A stretch of DNA of 54,575 nt from Allosediminivita pacifica (GCF_003054175.1 NZ_QBKN01000030.1:1-54575), one strand, 5' to 3'. Shown: positions 45,093 to 53,376, numbered from the stretch's first letter. Notes: generated by a model from the sequence alone, not told the origin. Program-made: numbers and translations.

Positions 45093-45745
45093 TGGACGAT
45101 GCCGGTGCCTCATACGGTCTTTGGCTGCTGGTGTTCATCAACTCCGCGGTCTTCATCATCTTCGCCTTCAGCTTCTTCAAACCGCAGACCAAACGCGACT
45201 GGCGGAGTTTCGGGGCGTTCAGCGCCTTCATTGTGGCGCTCTTCACCGAGATGTACGGGTTCCCGTTGACGATCTTCGTCCTGTCCGGCTGGCTGCAATC
45301 GACCTGGCCCGATATCGACTGGCTGGCCCACGATAGCGGACATCTTCCCGAAATGATGTTCGGATGGCAGTCAAACCCGCATTTCGGCCCCTTCCATATC
45401 CTGAGTATCGCGCTGATCGGAGGCGGCTTCTGGCTAATATCCGTGGCCTGGCACCATCTATGGACGGCGCAAAGGCAGGGGCGGCTGGCCACGACAGGCC
45501 CCTATGCCCGGATTCGCCACCCCCAATACGTGGGATTCGTTCTCATCATGCTGGGCTTTCTGGTGCAGTGGCCAACCATCCTGACGCTCGCCATGTTCCC
45601 GGTTCTGGTCTGGATGTACGCCCGCCTTGCGCGTGCCGAAGAAACCGACAGCCGCGAACGGTTCGGCGAAAGCTGGGACAGATATGCAAGCCGCGTTCCC
45701 GCTTTCGTTCCCATCCAACGTCCGCCCGTGGGTGCCAGCCGATGA
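45092..45745 (+). CDS. isoprenylcysteine carboxylmethyltransferase-like membrane protein
   Basis: A 217-residue protein with about five helices and the ICMT/PEMT family motif GPYARIRHPQYVGF followed by a hydrophobic stretch and ARAEETDSRERFGESWDRY, which is the SAM-binding end. Bacterial members are thought to methylate lipids or small molecules; no prenylated-protein substrate is known. The family is a frequent companion of copper ATPases. Start overlaps the DUF2933 stop (TAATG). Confidence 0.85.
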   Translation: MDDAGASYGLWLLVFINSAVFIIFAFSFFKPQTKRDWRSFGAFSAFIVALFTEMYGFPLTIFVLSGWLQSTWPDIDWLAHDSGHLPEMMFGWQSNPHFGPFHILSIALIGGGFWLISVAWHHLWTAQRQGRLATTGPYARIRHPQYVGFVLIMLGFLVQWPTILTLAMFPVLVWMYARLARAEETDSRERFGESWDRYASRVPAFVPIQRPPVGASR

Positions 45746-45782
45746 AGCGAGGCGAGACATTCATAGAAAGGAGCCCGAAAGA

Positions 45783-46250
45783 ATGCACAGGATGACTGCG
45801 ACGCGGTCCGCAATTGCGGTGCTTGTTATCGGCGGACTCGCGACGAGTCTCTTCGCCCAGTCCGACGAAGGACGCGACCGGCCACGGGTTAGCACGCAGA
45901 TGCACGGGGCCGACGCAGGACGCCCGGCACCTGACCCCGAGACCGTCAAGGTGCCGGACACCCTGAGTGCGCCCGGCTATTTCGGCCAGGTTGCATTCGA
46001 ACGCTCCTGTGCGTCTTGCCACGGCATCAACGCAGCCGGCGGAACCGGCAATGGCCCGCCGTTGGTCCATCCAATCTACGAACCCGGTCATCACGGCGAT
46101 ACGGCCTTCCTTAGGGCCGCCATGACCGGGGTGCAGGCGCACCACTGGGGTTTCGGTGACATGCCGCCCGTCGAAGGGATGACGGATGAAACGGTCGCCG
46201 TGATCGTCACCTACATCCGCGAGCTGCAACGCGCCAACGGAATCCAGTGA
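45783..46250 (+). CDS. class I c-type cytochrome
   Basis: A 155-residue protein with a signal peptide (cleavage near LFA-QS), a single haem motif CASCH at about residues 78-82, and a probable axial Met in DMPPVEGMTDE. It is a periplasmic electron carrier. The family occurs with DUF2933 and copper ATPases, where it may help copper or oxygen chemistry. AAAGGAG precedes the start. Its stop overlaps the next gene (TGATG). Confidence 0.85.
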   Translation: MHRMTATRSAIAVLVIGGLATSLFAQSDEGRDRPRVSTQMHGADAGRPAPDPETVKVPDTLSAPGYFGQVAFERSCASCHGINAAGGTGNGPPLVHPIYEPGHHGDTAFLRAAMTGVQAHHWGFGDMPPVEGMTDETVAVIVTYIRELQRANGIQ

Positions 46251-47350
46251 TGGCGCGGCGAGTTGATCTGGCAATGGATACCTTGGGGATGATCGTACTG
46301 ATCGGCGGCACGGGCGATGTCGGCAATCGATTGGTATCTCTGTTGCTGGATCACACGGCGGCCAGCGTTCTGGTTGTCTCGCGCCGGGGCAGGGCGTCGG
46401 ACGATCGGGTGAAGACACTTCGTCTGAACATCGCGGCCACCGATGCTGCCGCAAGAATTCCGCTTGGCGCGACAGTGGTCAACCTGACTGAGGCCACTCC
46501 ACCGTCGGTCGCGGCCGATGTCGTTCGCGCAGGCGGAAATTTCCTCGAAACCTCTGCCTCTCCGGACTATGTGGAGTTGATCAGACAGGAGGTGTCGGCG
46601 AACGGCGGCGCGGGTATCGGCGTCGTCTGCGTCGGCGCCGCGCCGGGCCTCAGCACGTTGATAGCTGCAGATGCCGCGCAAACCGAAGAATGCGCGAGCA
46701 TCGACATCGGTCTGGAACTCGGCATGGGGCGCCACTACGGTAGCGCCGCGACAGAATGGTCGATCGGCGCCCTGGCAGACAAGTACCAAGTTTCCGGTGC
46801 CACAAGCACAACGGTGCGACCCGGGGATCTGCGCCGCCGCTTTATCTTCGAGCGGGGCGGGAGGTCGCAGACGGCGCTCGGCCTCGGCTTCGCACAGCAG
46901 GGTATCGTAGGACAAACTGGGAGGCGCTCGCCTCTCCGGGTCCGTACCTTTCTGGCGCTCCATCCGCCTTATGCGACGCACCTGACCGGCCTGCTCCTGC
47001 GCTTAGGCCTCGGGCCCGCCTTGGCCCGGCACAAGCGTGGACTGACGCGCATCTTGATGCGGCTACCACCGCTAGGGCGCGTCGGCACCCGGATCGCGGT
47101 CGAAGCGCTGGGGCCAGACGGCGGCGTTCTGAGCGACCGGCATCTCGCGGCCGGCGACCAGGCAGAGGTTACGGCCGCGATGATCCTGGCGGCGATCCGC
47201 GCTGTCAACGCAGGCGAGAAACCACTGCGCGGCTCCACAACCATCGTCGACCATTTGACGCTGGCCGAGGCATTCGACGCCTTGCGCCGGTTTCTTCCCG
47301 ACATGCCGATCGAGACGTGGTCCAGCGGAGCTGCGGGAGATCGGGCATGA
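46250..47350 (+). CDS. saccharopine dehydrogenase-like NAD(P)-binding protein
   Basis: A 366-residue protein with a Rossmann start (MIVLIGGTGDVGNRLVSLLL) and a central region (CVGAAPGLSTLIA) seen in the saccharopine-dehydrogenase/trans-acting enoyl reductase group. The catalytic residues of true saccharopine dehydrogenase are not evident, so the reaction is unknown; membrane-lipid reductases belong to the same superfamily. The start at ATG 46250 overlaps the cytochrome stop; it overlaps the UbiB-like gene by 4 nt. Confidence 0.68.
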   Translation: MARRVDLAMDTLGMIVLIGGTGDVGNRLVSLLLDHTAASVLVVSRRGRASDDRVKTLRLNIAATDAAARIPLGATVVNLTEATPPSVAADVVRAGGNFLETSASPDYVELIRQEVSANGGAGIGVVCVGAAPGLSTLIAADAAQTEECASIDIGLELGMGRHYGSAATEWSIGALADKYQVSGATSTTVRPGDLRRRFIFERGGRSQTALGLGFAQQGIVGQTGRRSPLRVRTFLALHPPYATHLTGLLLRLGLGPALARHKRGLTRILMRLPPLGRVGTRIAVEALGPDGGVLSDRHLAAGDQAEVTAAMILAAIRAVNAGEKPLRGSTTIVDHLTLAEAFDALRRFLPDMPIETWSSGAAGDRA

Positions 47351-49416
47351 AGCCAGTCGGGAACCTGCTCCGGCTTGTCCGCATTCTCACCACCCTGTCG
47401 CCGGACATCTGGGCGCTTCGGCGCTACGACCCTGATGGCTGCGACATGCGCCCATCAGACCGCTTTGCGCAGGACCTAATCACGCTCGGCCCGGTCTTCG
47501 TGAAGCTAGGACAGATTCTCAGCACCCGCCCCGACATCCTGCCCGAAAGCTACATCGCACGGCTGGCGGAATTACAGGAGCGCGCGCCCGAGATGGATTT
47601 CGCGACGATCCGGCGCGTGGTCGAGGAGGAACTCGGTGCGCCGCTCGAGACGGCCTTTGACAGTTTCGAGTCCGCGCCCATCGCTGCCGCGTCGCTTGCA
47701 CAAGTGCACAAGGCGAGACTGAAAGACGGCACGACCGTTGCCGTCAAGGTGCAGCGCCCGGGACTGGAGGCGCTGTTCCGCCGCGACCTCGATGCACTAG
47801 AGTTCGGGCTTCGGCTCCTGCGTGTGCTGGCGCCGCGACGACTTCGCCGTACAAACCTGCCGGCGTTTCTCTCAGAATTCCGGCGTTATTCGATGGGGGA
47901 ACTGGATTTTCAGGCCGAAGCCCGCGTCATGGAAAGGTTTCGGTCAAATCTCGCCGGACAGGAAGGTGTGCGTGTCCCCAGGGCCTTCCCCGACCACACC
48001 ACGGCCCGCGTGCTAACGATGGACTGGGTCGGGGGCATGCGCTTGTCCGAGGCGGCGGCCACTTTTTCGGGATCAACTCAATCCGCACTGGTCGACCGGC
48101 TGGTGTCCATGCTGCTCAGAATGTTCGTCTCGGACGGCCTGTTTCACGCCGACCTCCATCCCGGCAACATCGTCTTTCACTCCGATGGCACTTTCACGTT
48201 GCTCGACTTCGGCATGTATGGCGAACTGAACCCGGCCGAGCGGGACCGCTTCGTGCTCTACTGGATGGCCGTGGCGCAGCGGCAGACCCGGCGCGCCTAC
48301 CATCATTTCAACCAGCAGACCAAGCCGCTGCCAAGCGCGGATCACGCGCACTTCCGGCAGGCATTCAACGACCTCGCCGCCCGGTTCTATGCGGCACCCT
48401 CGCGTGAAGCCAGCCTTGCGCGGACATACCTCGCGATGATGCGTGCGGGCTATCGCGCCGGGTTCGTCTTTCCCGCCTCGCTCATGCTTCACGCCAAGGC
48501 GCTCACGACGGCCGAGGCGCTTCTGTTCGAACTGGCACCCGAAGCCCGCTTCGACGAAATTTCGCGGCCCTTCATTGCGCGGGAGGTGGCCGCAAGGCTT
48601 GCAACAAGCCATCCGCTAGGGCGCATTTCCCAGGTTCTTCCCGAACTTCTGCTGACCGGCGCCATGCCGCCCGCCGAAGCGATTGACGAGAGCTGGGACC
48701 GCTCAGCGATCCACGGCATGTGGGAAAGCGTGATGGGCGCCTTCGGGCCGGCGGACAGGGGCCTTGGAAGGGCCGGGCTTATGGCGCTGTTTCACCATTT
48801 CGCGCAGCGCCACCTGGGGCGGGAGACGGAGCGAGTGCTTGCCGAGACCTGGGCGACATACGATGTTCTGGAGACGGATCTTCCGCTTCAGCCGAACACC
48901 GGCGCAATCCTGACCACGCATCTTGCGGCGCTGACCCTGGCACTGCACCGGACCCTTGTCTCGCAAGGTCGGTCGCCCGCGCAAAGCCACGCGCTAATCC
49001 ATGCGATCGGCTGGGATATCTACCGGCGAATGGCCGATCCCCCCTGGGAACTGGCTCGCACGATCACCGCAGATCCGGTAAAACGGCTGCGGATCGCGAC
49101 CGACATGTTCCGCCGCTTCCCATTCGGGCCACCAGGTTATGGCTGGCGGGATGTCGAAGCGGGTGAGGATGTCGTCGCGTTCGACTGCACGAAGTGCCCA
49201 GTGGCCGAGTTCTTCGCCCATCACGACGACGCGGAACTTTGCACCGCCACGTGGTGCGCGCTCGATTTCCCGGTAGCCGAGAAGTGGGGCCGAAGGCTCG
49301 TACGGCCCAAGACCATTGCCGGCCGCCATGATCATTGTGACTTTCGCTGGCAATCTGGACCCGTTCTGGACGGTGCGAAAACAACCAAGGCAGGACGGAA
49401 TGCAGAACGAAAATAG
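47347..49416 (+). CDS. UbiB/ABC1-family kinase fused to ATC-hydrolase-like domain
   Basis: A 689-residue protein. Residues 1-450 are an ABC1/UbiB atypical kinase: KxGQ motif in VFVKLGQILSTRPD, the A-rich loop AAASLAQVHKA, VAVKVQRPG, HADLHPGNI and LLDFGM. UbiB members are tied to ubiquinone and lipid metabolism. The C-terminal 200 residues have GWDIYRRM, RRFPFGPPGYGW, CTKCPVAEF, ATWCALDF and HCDFRW, the same motif order as the stand-alone protein at 4632-5408. Standard UbiB proteins lack this domain. ATG 47347 overlaps the previous stop; the frame extends upstream to 46756 but without a credible start. Confidence 0.82.
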   Translation: MKPVGNLLRLVRILTTLSPDIWALRRYDPDGCDMRPSDRFAQDLITLGPVFVKLGQILSTRPDILPESYIARLAELQERAPEMDFATIRRVVEEELGAPLETAFDSFESAPIAAASLAQVHKARLKDGTTVAVKVQRPGLEALFRRDLDALEFGLRLLRVLAPRRLRRTNLPAFLSEFRRYSMGELDFQAEARVMERFRSNLAGQEGVRVPRAFPDHTTARVLTMDWVGGMRLSEAAATFSGSTQSALVDRLVSMLLRMFVSDGLFHADLHPGNIVFHSDGTFTLLDFGMYGELNPAERDRFVLYWMAVAQRQTRRAYHHFNQQTKPLPSADHAHFRQAFNDLAARFYAAPSREASLARTYLAMMRAGYRAGFVFPASLMLHAKALTTAEALLFELAPEARFDEISRPFIAREVAARLATSHPLGRISQVLPELLLTGAMPPAEAIDESWDRSAIHGMWESVMGAFGPADRGLGRAGLMALFHHFAQRHLGRETERVLAETWATYDVLETDLPLQPNTGAILTTHLAALTLALHRTLVSQGRSPAQSHALIHAIGWDIYRRMADPPWELARTITADPVKRLRIATDMFRRFPFGPPGYGWRDVEAGEDVVAFDCTKCPVAEFFAHHDDAELCTATWCALDFPVAEKWGRRLVRPKTIAGRHDHCDFRWQSGPVLDGAKTTKAGRNAERK

Positions 49417-50725
49417 AAGCGACACCTACCGCGAAGGCTCGATTACCCTTGGAGGGGCTGTCGCAATGGGAACCGGCGTGATGATCGGGGCCGGCATATT
49501 CGCGCTGACCGGGCAGATCGCACAGCTGGCCGGACCACTTTTCCCGCTGGCCTTCATCGCGGGCGCAATCGTCACCGGTTTCAGCGCCTACAGCTACATC
49601 CGGATGTCCAACAAGTGGCCCTCCTCCGGCGGAATCGCGATGATCCTGCAGAAATGCTATGGTCCCGGGGCTGTTGCGGCCGGGGCCGCGCTGTTGATGG
49701 CACTCAGCATGGTGATCGCTGAGAGTCTCGTCGCCCGTACCTTCGCCACCTATGTCCTGCGACCCTTCGATATCGATGGTGGGCCACTGGTGCCAATCCT
49801 CGCCGTGGGTGTCATCGTATTCGCCTACGTCGTGAACATCGCGGGCAATCGGTCGGTCGGGCTGTTTTCGCTGGTCATGGCGGCGATCAAGATCGGCGGC
49901 ATCGGGCTGTTCGGCATTGCCGCGATCTGGTCCAGCGGCTTTCGGTTCGCGGCCGCATCCGACCCGGCGCAAGCCTATGGTGTGACCGGGTTCATCGCCT
50001 CGATGGCCTTCGCGATCTTGGCCTTCAAGGGCTTCACCACGATCACCAACAGCGGGTCCGAGATTACCGAGCCGAACCGCAACGTGGGTCGGGCGATAAT
50101 GCTTTCGATCGGGATTTGCGTGGCCGTCTACCTGCTGGTGGCATTCGGCGTCGGATCGAGTCTGACCATCGACGAGATCGTCGCGGCGCGCGACTATTCG
50201 CTGGCCGAGGCGGCAGAGCCCGCACTGGGTCAGACAGGCTTCCTTCTGACCGTCATACTTGCAGCGGTCGCCACCGCGTCCGGTGTGCTGGCCAGCGTGT
50301 TCGCGGTGTCGCGGATGCTGGCGATGCTGACCGACATGAAGATGATCCCGCACAGCCATTTCGGAATGTCCGGACCGATCCAGCGGCACACCCTGGTCTA
50401 TACCGTTGTCATCGCTTCGACGCTCGCGGTGTTCTTCGATCTGGGCCGGATCGCCTCGCTCGGCGCCTTCTTCTATCTCGTCATGGATATGGTGGTGCAC
50501 TGGGGCGTCTTCCGCTACCGGCGTGAAGAAATCGGAGCGTCCGGCCTCGTGCTGCTGACCGCCCTGACGCTCGACGCGGTGGTGCTGGTGGCTTTCACGG
50601 CGATGAAGCTCCAGAGCGACCCGGTCATCGTGCTCTACGCAGTTTCCGGAATTGTGGCGGTCTTTATCCTCGAGCGGTTGTACTTGTCCCGATGGCTCGC
50701 GCCGCAGGCCGCTCATGAGCATTGA
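49400..50725 (+). CDS. APC-family amino acid permease
   Basis: A 441-residue, 12-helix transporter with the APC start GTGVMIGAGIFALTGQ and the helix-6 region AFKGFTTITNSGSEITEPNRNV. The substrate is unknown, though the Lys/Arg-poor loops and helix 1 match the general amino acid/polyamine group. The start at 49400 is chosen by the match to the family N-terminus and by AAGG upstream; it overlaps the UbiB-like gene by 17 nt. Last gene of the long overlapping chain. Confidence 0.86.
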   Translation: MQNENRSDTYREGSITLGGAVAMGTGVMIGAGIFALTGQIAQLAGPLFPLAFIAGAIVTGFSAYSYIRMSNKWPSSGGIAMILQKCYGPGAVAAGAALLMALSMVIAESLVARTFATYVLRPFDIDGGPLVPILAVGVIVFAYVVNIAGNRSVGLFSLVMAAIKIGGIGLFGIAAIWSSGFRFAAASDPAQAYGVTGFIASMAFAILAFKGFTTITNSGSEITEPNRNVGRAIMLSIGICVAVYLLVAFGVGSSLTIDEIVAARDYSLAEAAEPALGQTGFLLTVILAAVATASGVLASVFAVSRMLAMLTDMKMIPHSHFGMSGPIQRHTLVYTVVIASTLAVFFDLGRIASLGAFFYLVMDMVVHWGVFRYRREEIGASGLVLLTALTLDAVVLVAFTAMKLQSDPVIVLYAVSGIVAVFILERLYLSRWLAPQAAHEH

Positions 50726-50781
50726 ACGTGTCGTGAATGCCTCCAAACGCCAGTGACAGATCCTGGTAACAAAGATTTTTC

Positions 50782-50812
50782 TTGAGCCTCCAGCAGCTGT
50801 AGGGGTTATGAC
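50782..50812 (+). promoter_or_regulatory. MerR-type promoter before L,D-transpeptidase
   Basis: TTGAGC at 50782-50787 and TATGAC at 50807-50812 with 19 bp between them, over the dyad CCTCCAG-CAG-CTGTAGG. Weaker -10 than the 12194 site. It points to the L,D-transpeptidase gene at 50934, leaving a leader of about 115 nt. Confidence 0.6.
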
Positions 50813-50933
50813 GACCGACAAGGAGCGGCACCTGGGCACGTACAAGTTCTGTCCGCAAGCTTTCCTGGACGAACGTCAATGCGTTCAGGGCAGGGTTCGG
50901 GCCGCTGTGAAATTTGTGAAGGGATCAGAAAAG

Positions 50934-51599
50934 ATGCTGACAAGACGCCATTTCATCCAAACGACCACCGCGCTGTTTTCGGCGTCGATATCCAGCCCGC
51001 TCCTTGCAGACACGTGGCCTACCGATGCGCAGAAGGCAGCTTGGGACGCACAGGTTACACCTCCCGGCTACGACCCGGCCACGTCCAACCCTTGGGGCCT
51101 TCACCCTCGCTTCCTGCCACAGCGGGTCCTCGCGAAGGACGGACTTGTACCCGGTGATATCCATGTCGATGCTGTTGCGCGCTATCTCTATCACATCGAA
51201 GAGGGCGGCACGGCAATGCGCTATGGCGTGGCGATCGCCCGCGGCAAACTGTACGAACCGGGCACGTATACGATCAAGCGCAAAGTCGAATGGCCGCATT
51301 GGAAACCGACGCAGAACATGATCAAACGCGATCCCGAACTCTACGCCGATTCCGCCGACGGTGTGGAACCCGGACCTGCGAACGCGCTCGGATCGCGCGC
51401 CCTCTATCTCTTTGTCGGGAACCGCGACACTTATCTACGCATTCACGGCACGCCTCAACCGAGAAGCATCGGCGGCCGAGCGAGTTCCGGCTGCGTCCGA
51501 ATGGTCATGGCACACATCAATGATCTCTATCCCAACGTCGAGATTGGCTCGACGGCATTCCTGTACTCGGCGGAAGACAGCGTCACCCCGAGAAGTTGA
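50934..51599 (+). CDS. L,D-transpeptidase (YkuD domain)
   Basis: A 221-residue exported protein with a twin-arginine-like signal (RRHFIQTTTALF) and a YkuD catalytic motif: HGTPQPRSIGGRASSGCVRM with catalytic His and Cys. It forms 3-3 peptidoglycan crosslinks or attaches lipoproteins to the wall. YkuD enzymes are known to be Cu-inhibited, so metal-induced expression would make sense. ATG 50934 is preferred because the frame before it is not protein-like. Confidence 0.86.
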   Translation: MLTRRHFIQTTTALFSASISSPLLADTWPTDAQKAAWDAQVTPPGYDPATSNPWGLHPRFLPQRVLAKDGLVPGDIHVDAVARYLYHIEEGGTAMRYGVAIARGKLYEPGTYTIKRKVEWPHWKPTQNMIKRDPELYADSADGVEPGPANALGSRALYLFVGNRDTYLRIHGTPQPRSIGGRASSGCVRMVMAHINDLYPNVEIGSTAFLYSAEDSVTPRS

Positions 51600-51646
51600 C
51601 TGGCGCATCATGTGTTACGCGTGGGCTTGACGCATCTATGGGCTGA

Positions 51647-51919
51647 TCAGGACTGGCGCGAAGTGCAGATGGGGTTGCCACCTGCCGAGCGTAGCGGAAC
51701 CAAGGTGTTTTCCACCGGACCGCTGTGTTCATACCAATAACAGCCATCCTCGGGACGAAGCCGCGCCGTGGTGAGATCCTGACCAGGCGCAGCAAGGGCA
51801 ATGACGGCCTCGGGAACACTTCCCACTTCGTTGCGAGCGCCGCCGTCGTCCAGCGTTGGCACCGCGCAGCCAGCAAGCACCAATGTCGCTGCGATAATCG
51901 GCGCGTTTCGTTTCTGCAT
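51647..51919 (-). CDS. small lipoprotein
   Basis: A 90-residue protein with lipobox LVLAGC at about residue 18 and a mature part containing LRPEDGCYWYEHSGPV and a C-terminal Cys, so one disulfide is possible. GAGG lies upstream of ATG 51919. It is convergent with the L,D-transpeptidase and divergent from the orphan MerR-type promoter at 52049. The C-terminal motif recalls small envelope lipoproteins of unknown function in Rhodobacteraceae. Confidence 0.6.
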   Translation of the reverse strand: MQKRNAPIIAATLVLAGCAVPTLDDGGARNEVGSVPEAVIALAAPGQDLTTARLRPEDGCYWYEHSGPVENTLVPLRSAGGNPICTSRQS

Positions 51920-52048
51920 GTCTACCTCACTCATTCTGATCGCTTCGTACCGGCAAGCGTTGCTCCAACCGCGTCGTTTCAAGGGGGCGGCTAGCTTCAA
52001 GCCTCCGCAGGGCGCCTTTCTTGCTGGACGAATATCCACTTTTTGCCC

Positions 52049-52079
52049 TTGAAGCTCTAGTTACTGTAGGGGCTATGTC
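52049..52079 (+). promoter_or_regulatory. MerR-type promoter facing the IS6 element
   Basis: TTGAAG at 52049-52054 and TATGTC at 52074-52079 with 19 bp between them, over CTCTAGT-T-ACTGTAG. No gene of the metal type lies downstream: the IS6-family element begins 20 nt after the -10. The original target was probably removed by the IS. Confidence 0.6.
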
Positions 52080-52099
52080 AATGTGGAATCAATGAATCC

Positions 52100-52919
52100 G
52101 GGACTGTTGCATTATGTGGGATCGGCAGCGAGGCTGTTGCCTTTGAGGGCCAGTATGCCGCGTAAGCCACCTTTCAAACATCACCGCTTTCCGCGCGACA
52201 CCATCTTATGTGCGGTGCGCTGGTACCTGCGCTATCCACTGTCCTACCAGGATGTCGTCGATCTTCTAGCAGAGCGCGGCGTCACCGTTGATCGCTCGAC
52301 AGTGTATCGCTGGGTTCAGAAATTTGGTCCGGAACTGACCAAGCGAACCGAGAAGCATCTGCGCCGGGCGAGCGTCGATTGGCACGTGGATGAAACCTAT
52401 ATCCGTGTCGGAGGCAAGTGGCGCTACCTCTGGCGGGCAATCGATGCGAACGGTCAAATGGTCGATTTTCGGCTGACCGCACGGCGTAATGCGAAGGCCG
52501 CGAGAGCTTTCCTGCGCAAGGCGATCGAGCGGGTGCGGCTCCATCGACCAGTGACAATTTGCACCGACAAGGCCCACGCCTACCGGCGCGTTATCCGCGA
52601 GATCAACCATCGATATGACCCACACTTCGAAAGCATCCGTCACATCGACCGGAAATGGCGAAACAACTTGATCGAGAGCGACCACGCCGCCCTGAAACGG
52701 CTTCTTGGCTACCGGCAAAGCTTCCGATCGCTGCGAACCGCCAAAGCCACCCTGAGCGGAATCGAGACTATCCGGAGCATCAAACGCGGCCATATCCACG
52801 TCAAACAACCCGGCGTCATCGGCGAGATCGAATTCATCGCCAGCCTGTTCAAAACCGCCGCGTGACCAACTGGGCCATCAGGCGCACGTTCGACACAAGC
52901 GCGATAATGCAACAGTCCC
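52100..52919 (+). mobile_element. IS6-family insertion sequence, 820 bp
   Basis: One transposase gene flanked by perfect 16-bp inverted repeats, GGGACTGTTGCATTAT at 52100-52115 and its complement at 52904-52919. Size and repeat match the IS6 family. The 8-nt flanks (ATGAATCC and TCAGCGGG) are not direct repeats, so the copy likely arose by cointegrate resolution or later deletion. It marks the border between the metal region and the DUF6527/E1 region. Confidence 0.88.
52155..52865 (+). CDS. IS6-family transposase
   Basis: A 236-residue DDE transposase starting at ATG 52155 (MPRKPPFKHHRFP), with an HTH segment (LSYQDVVDLLAERGVTVDRSTVYRWVQ) and catalytic residues in WHVDETYIRV (D), CTDKAHAY (D) and RWRNNLIESDH-type (E). 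All three are present. IS6 elements act by replicative transposition, fusing replicons. The frame extends upstream to 52083 but across the inverted repeat. Confidence 0.92.
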   Translation: MPRKPPFKHHRFPRDTILCAVRWYLRYPLSYQDVVDLLAERGVTVDRSTVYRWVQKFGPELTKRTEKHLRRASVDWHVDETYIRVGGKWRYLWRAIDANGQMVDFRLTARRNAKAARAFLRKAIERVRLHRPVTICTDKAHAYRRVIREINHRYDPHFESIRHIDRKWRNNLIESDHAALKRLLGYRQSFRSLRTAKATLSGIETIRSIKRGHIHVKQPGVIGEIEFIASLFKTAA

Positions 52920-53025
52920 TCAGCGGGACACCCGGCTCCAGTCAGCGGTTGCACCATCCCCCGCTCGCCATTCCCTTCCTTGCCCCGAATCCTGTCTTCG
53001 AGATCAACCCGCGAGGGGTCGGACT

Positions 53026-53147
53026 ACGGGCGAACCCGTGCCGCCGGGTGGATTCGGACGAGCCGAACGCACCCGGTGATGTCAGCCAGTCTTCGGGCCT
53101 GCGGGGTCCTGTCGCGCGGGGGATGGTCCTCCGCCTCCAAGACAGGA
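53026..53147 (+). promoter_or_regulatory. structured 5' leader that may mask an RBS
   Basis: Consecutive stems can be drawn: ACGGG-CGAA-CCCGT (53026-53039); a nested arm with CCGGGTG/CACCCGG (53044-53050 with 53070-53076) enclosing TTCGG/CCGAA (53053-53057 with 53063-53067); then TCCTGTC (53107-53113) paired with GACAGGA (53141-53147). The last stem contains the AGGA of the RBS for ATG 53157. This layout suggests a cis-acting RNA controlling translation. No known riboswitch class is recognised. Confidence 0.45.
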
Positions 53148-53156
53148 GCCAAACAG

Positions 53157-53321
53157 ATGTCCCGCAAAGATGCTCACGCCTTCGCCGCCTCCCTCGCCGC
53201 CACGCTCATGGTCTCGATCGTCGTCTTCCAGGCAGGTGATGGAACCTATGGCGCCGTCCCCGCCGATGAAATCGACGGAGACGAGGTCGTGATCGTCTCG
53301 GAATACGATCCCTTCGGGTGA
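53157..53321 (+). CDS. 54-residue membrane-anchored acidic peptide
   Basis: MSRKDAHAF opens a frame with one hydrophobic helix (about residues 9-25) and an acidic C-terminal tail (EIDGDEVVIVSEYDPFG). AGGAG 8 nt upstream supports ATG 53157. It is the only gene between the IS6 element and the DUF6527 gene, and is followed by stem-loops. I recognise no family. Short single-helix acidic peptides are common in mobile regions. Confidence 0.5.
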   Translation: MSRKDAHAFAASLAATLMVSIVVFQAGDGTYGAVPADEIDGDEVVIVSEYDPFG

Positions 53322-53376
53322 GGCTTCGGCCTCACTTCCCGAGGGCCCAGGCGTGGCACAGGTGTGCCCGTGGGCC
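53318..53376 (+). terminator. bidirectional hairpin region between convergent genes
   Basis: A 7-bp stem GTGAGGC-TTCG-GCCTCAC overlaps the stop codon (53318-53335). A larger two-part stem follows: GGCCCA/TGGGCC (53344-53349 with 53371-53376) around GGCACA/TGTGCC (53355-53360 with 53363-53368). The genes on both sides point toward it. There is no long U-run, so the strength is uncertain. The rest of the gap to 53556 shows nothing I can assign. Confidence 0.5.

Noticed and set aside
46756-47346. Upstream extension of the UbiB-like gene
   Set aside because: The extension overlaps the saccharopine-dehydrogenase-like gene and is Arg/Pro-rich; the ATG at 47347 overlaps the preceding stop as elsewhere in this operon.
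49064-50845. 593-codon minus-strand frame opposite the APC permease
   Set aside because: Dominated by His, Asp, Gly and Gln repeats from antisense of hydrophobic codons; no family resemblance.
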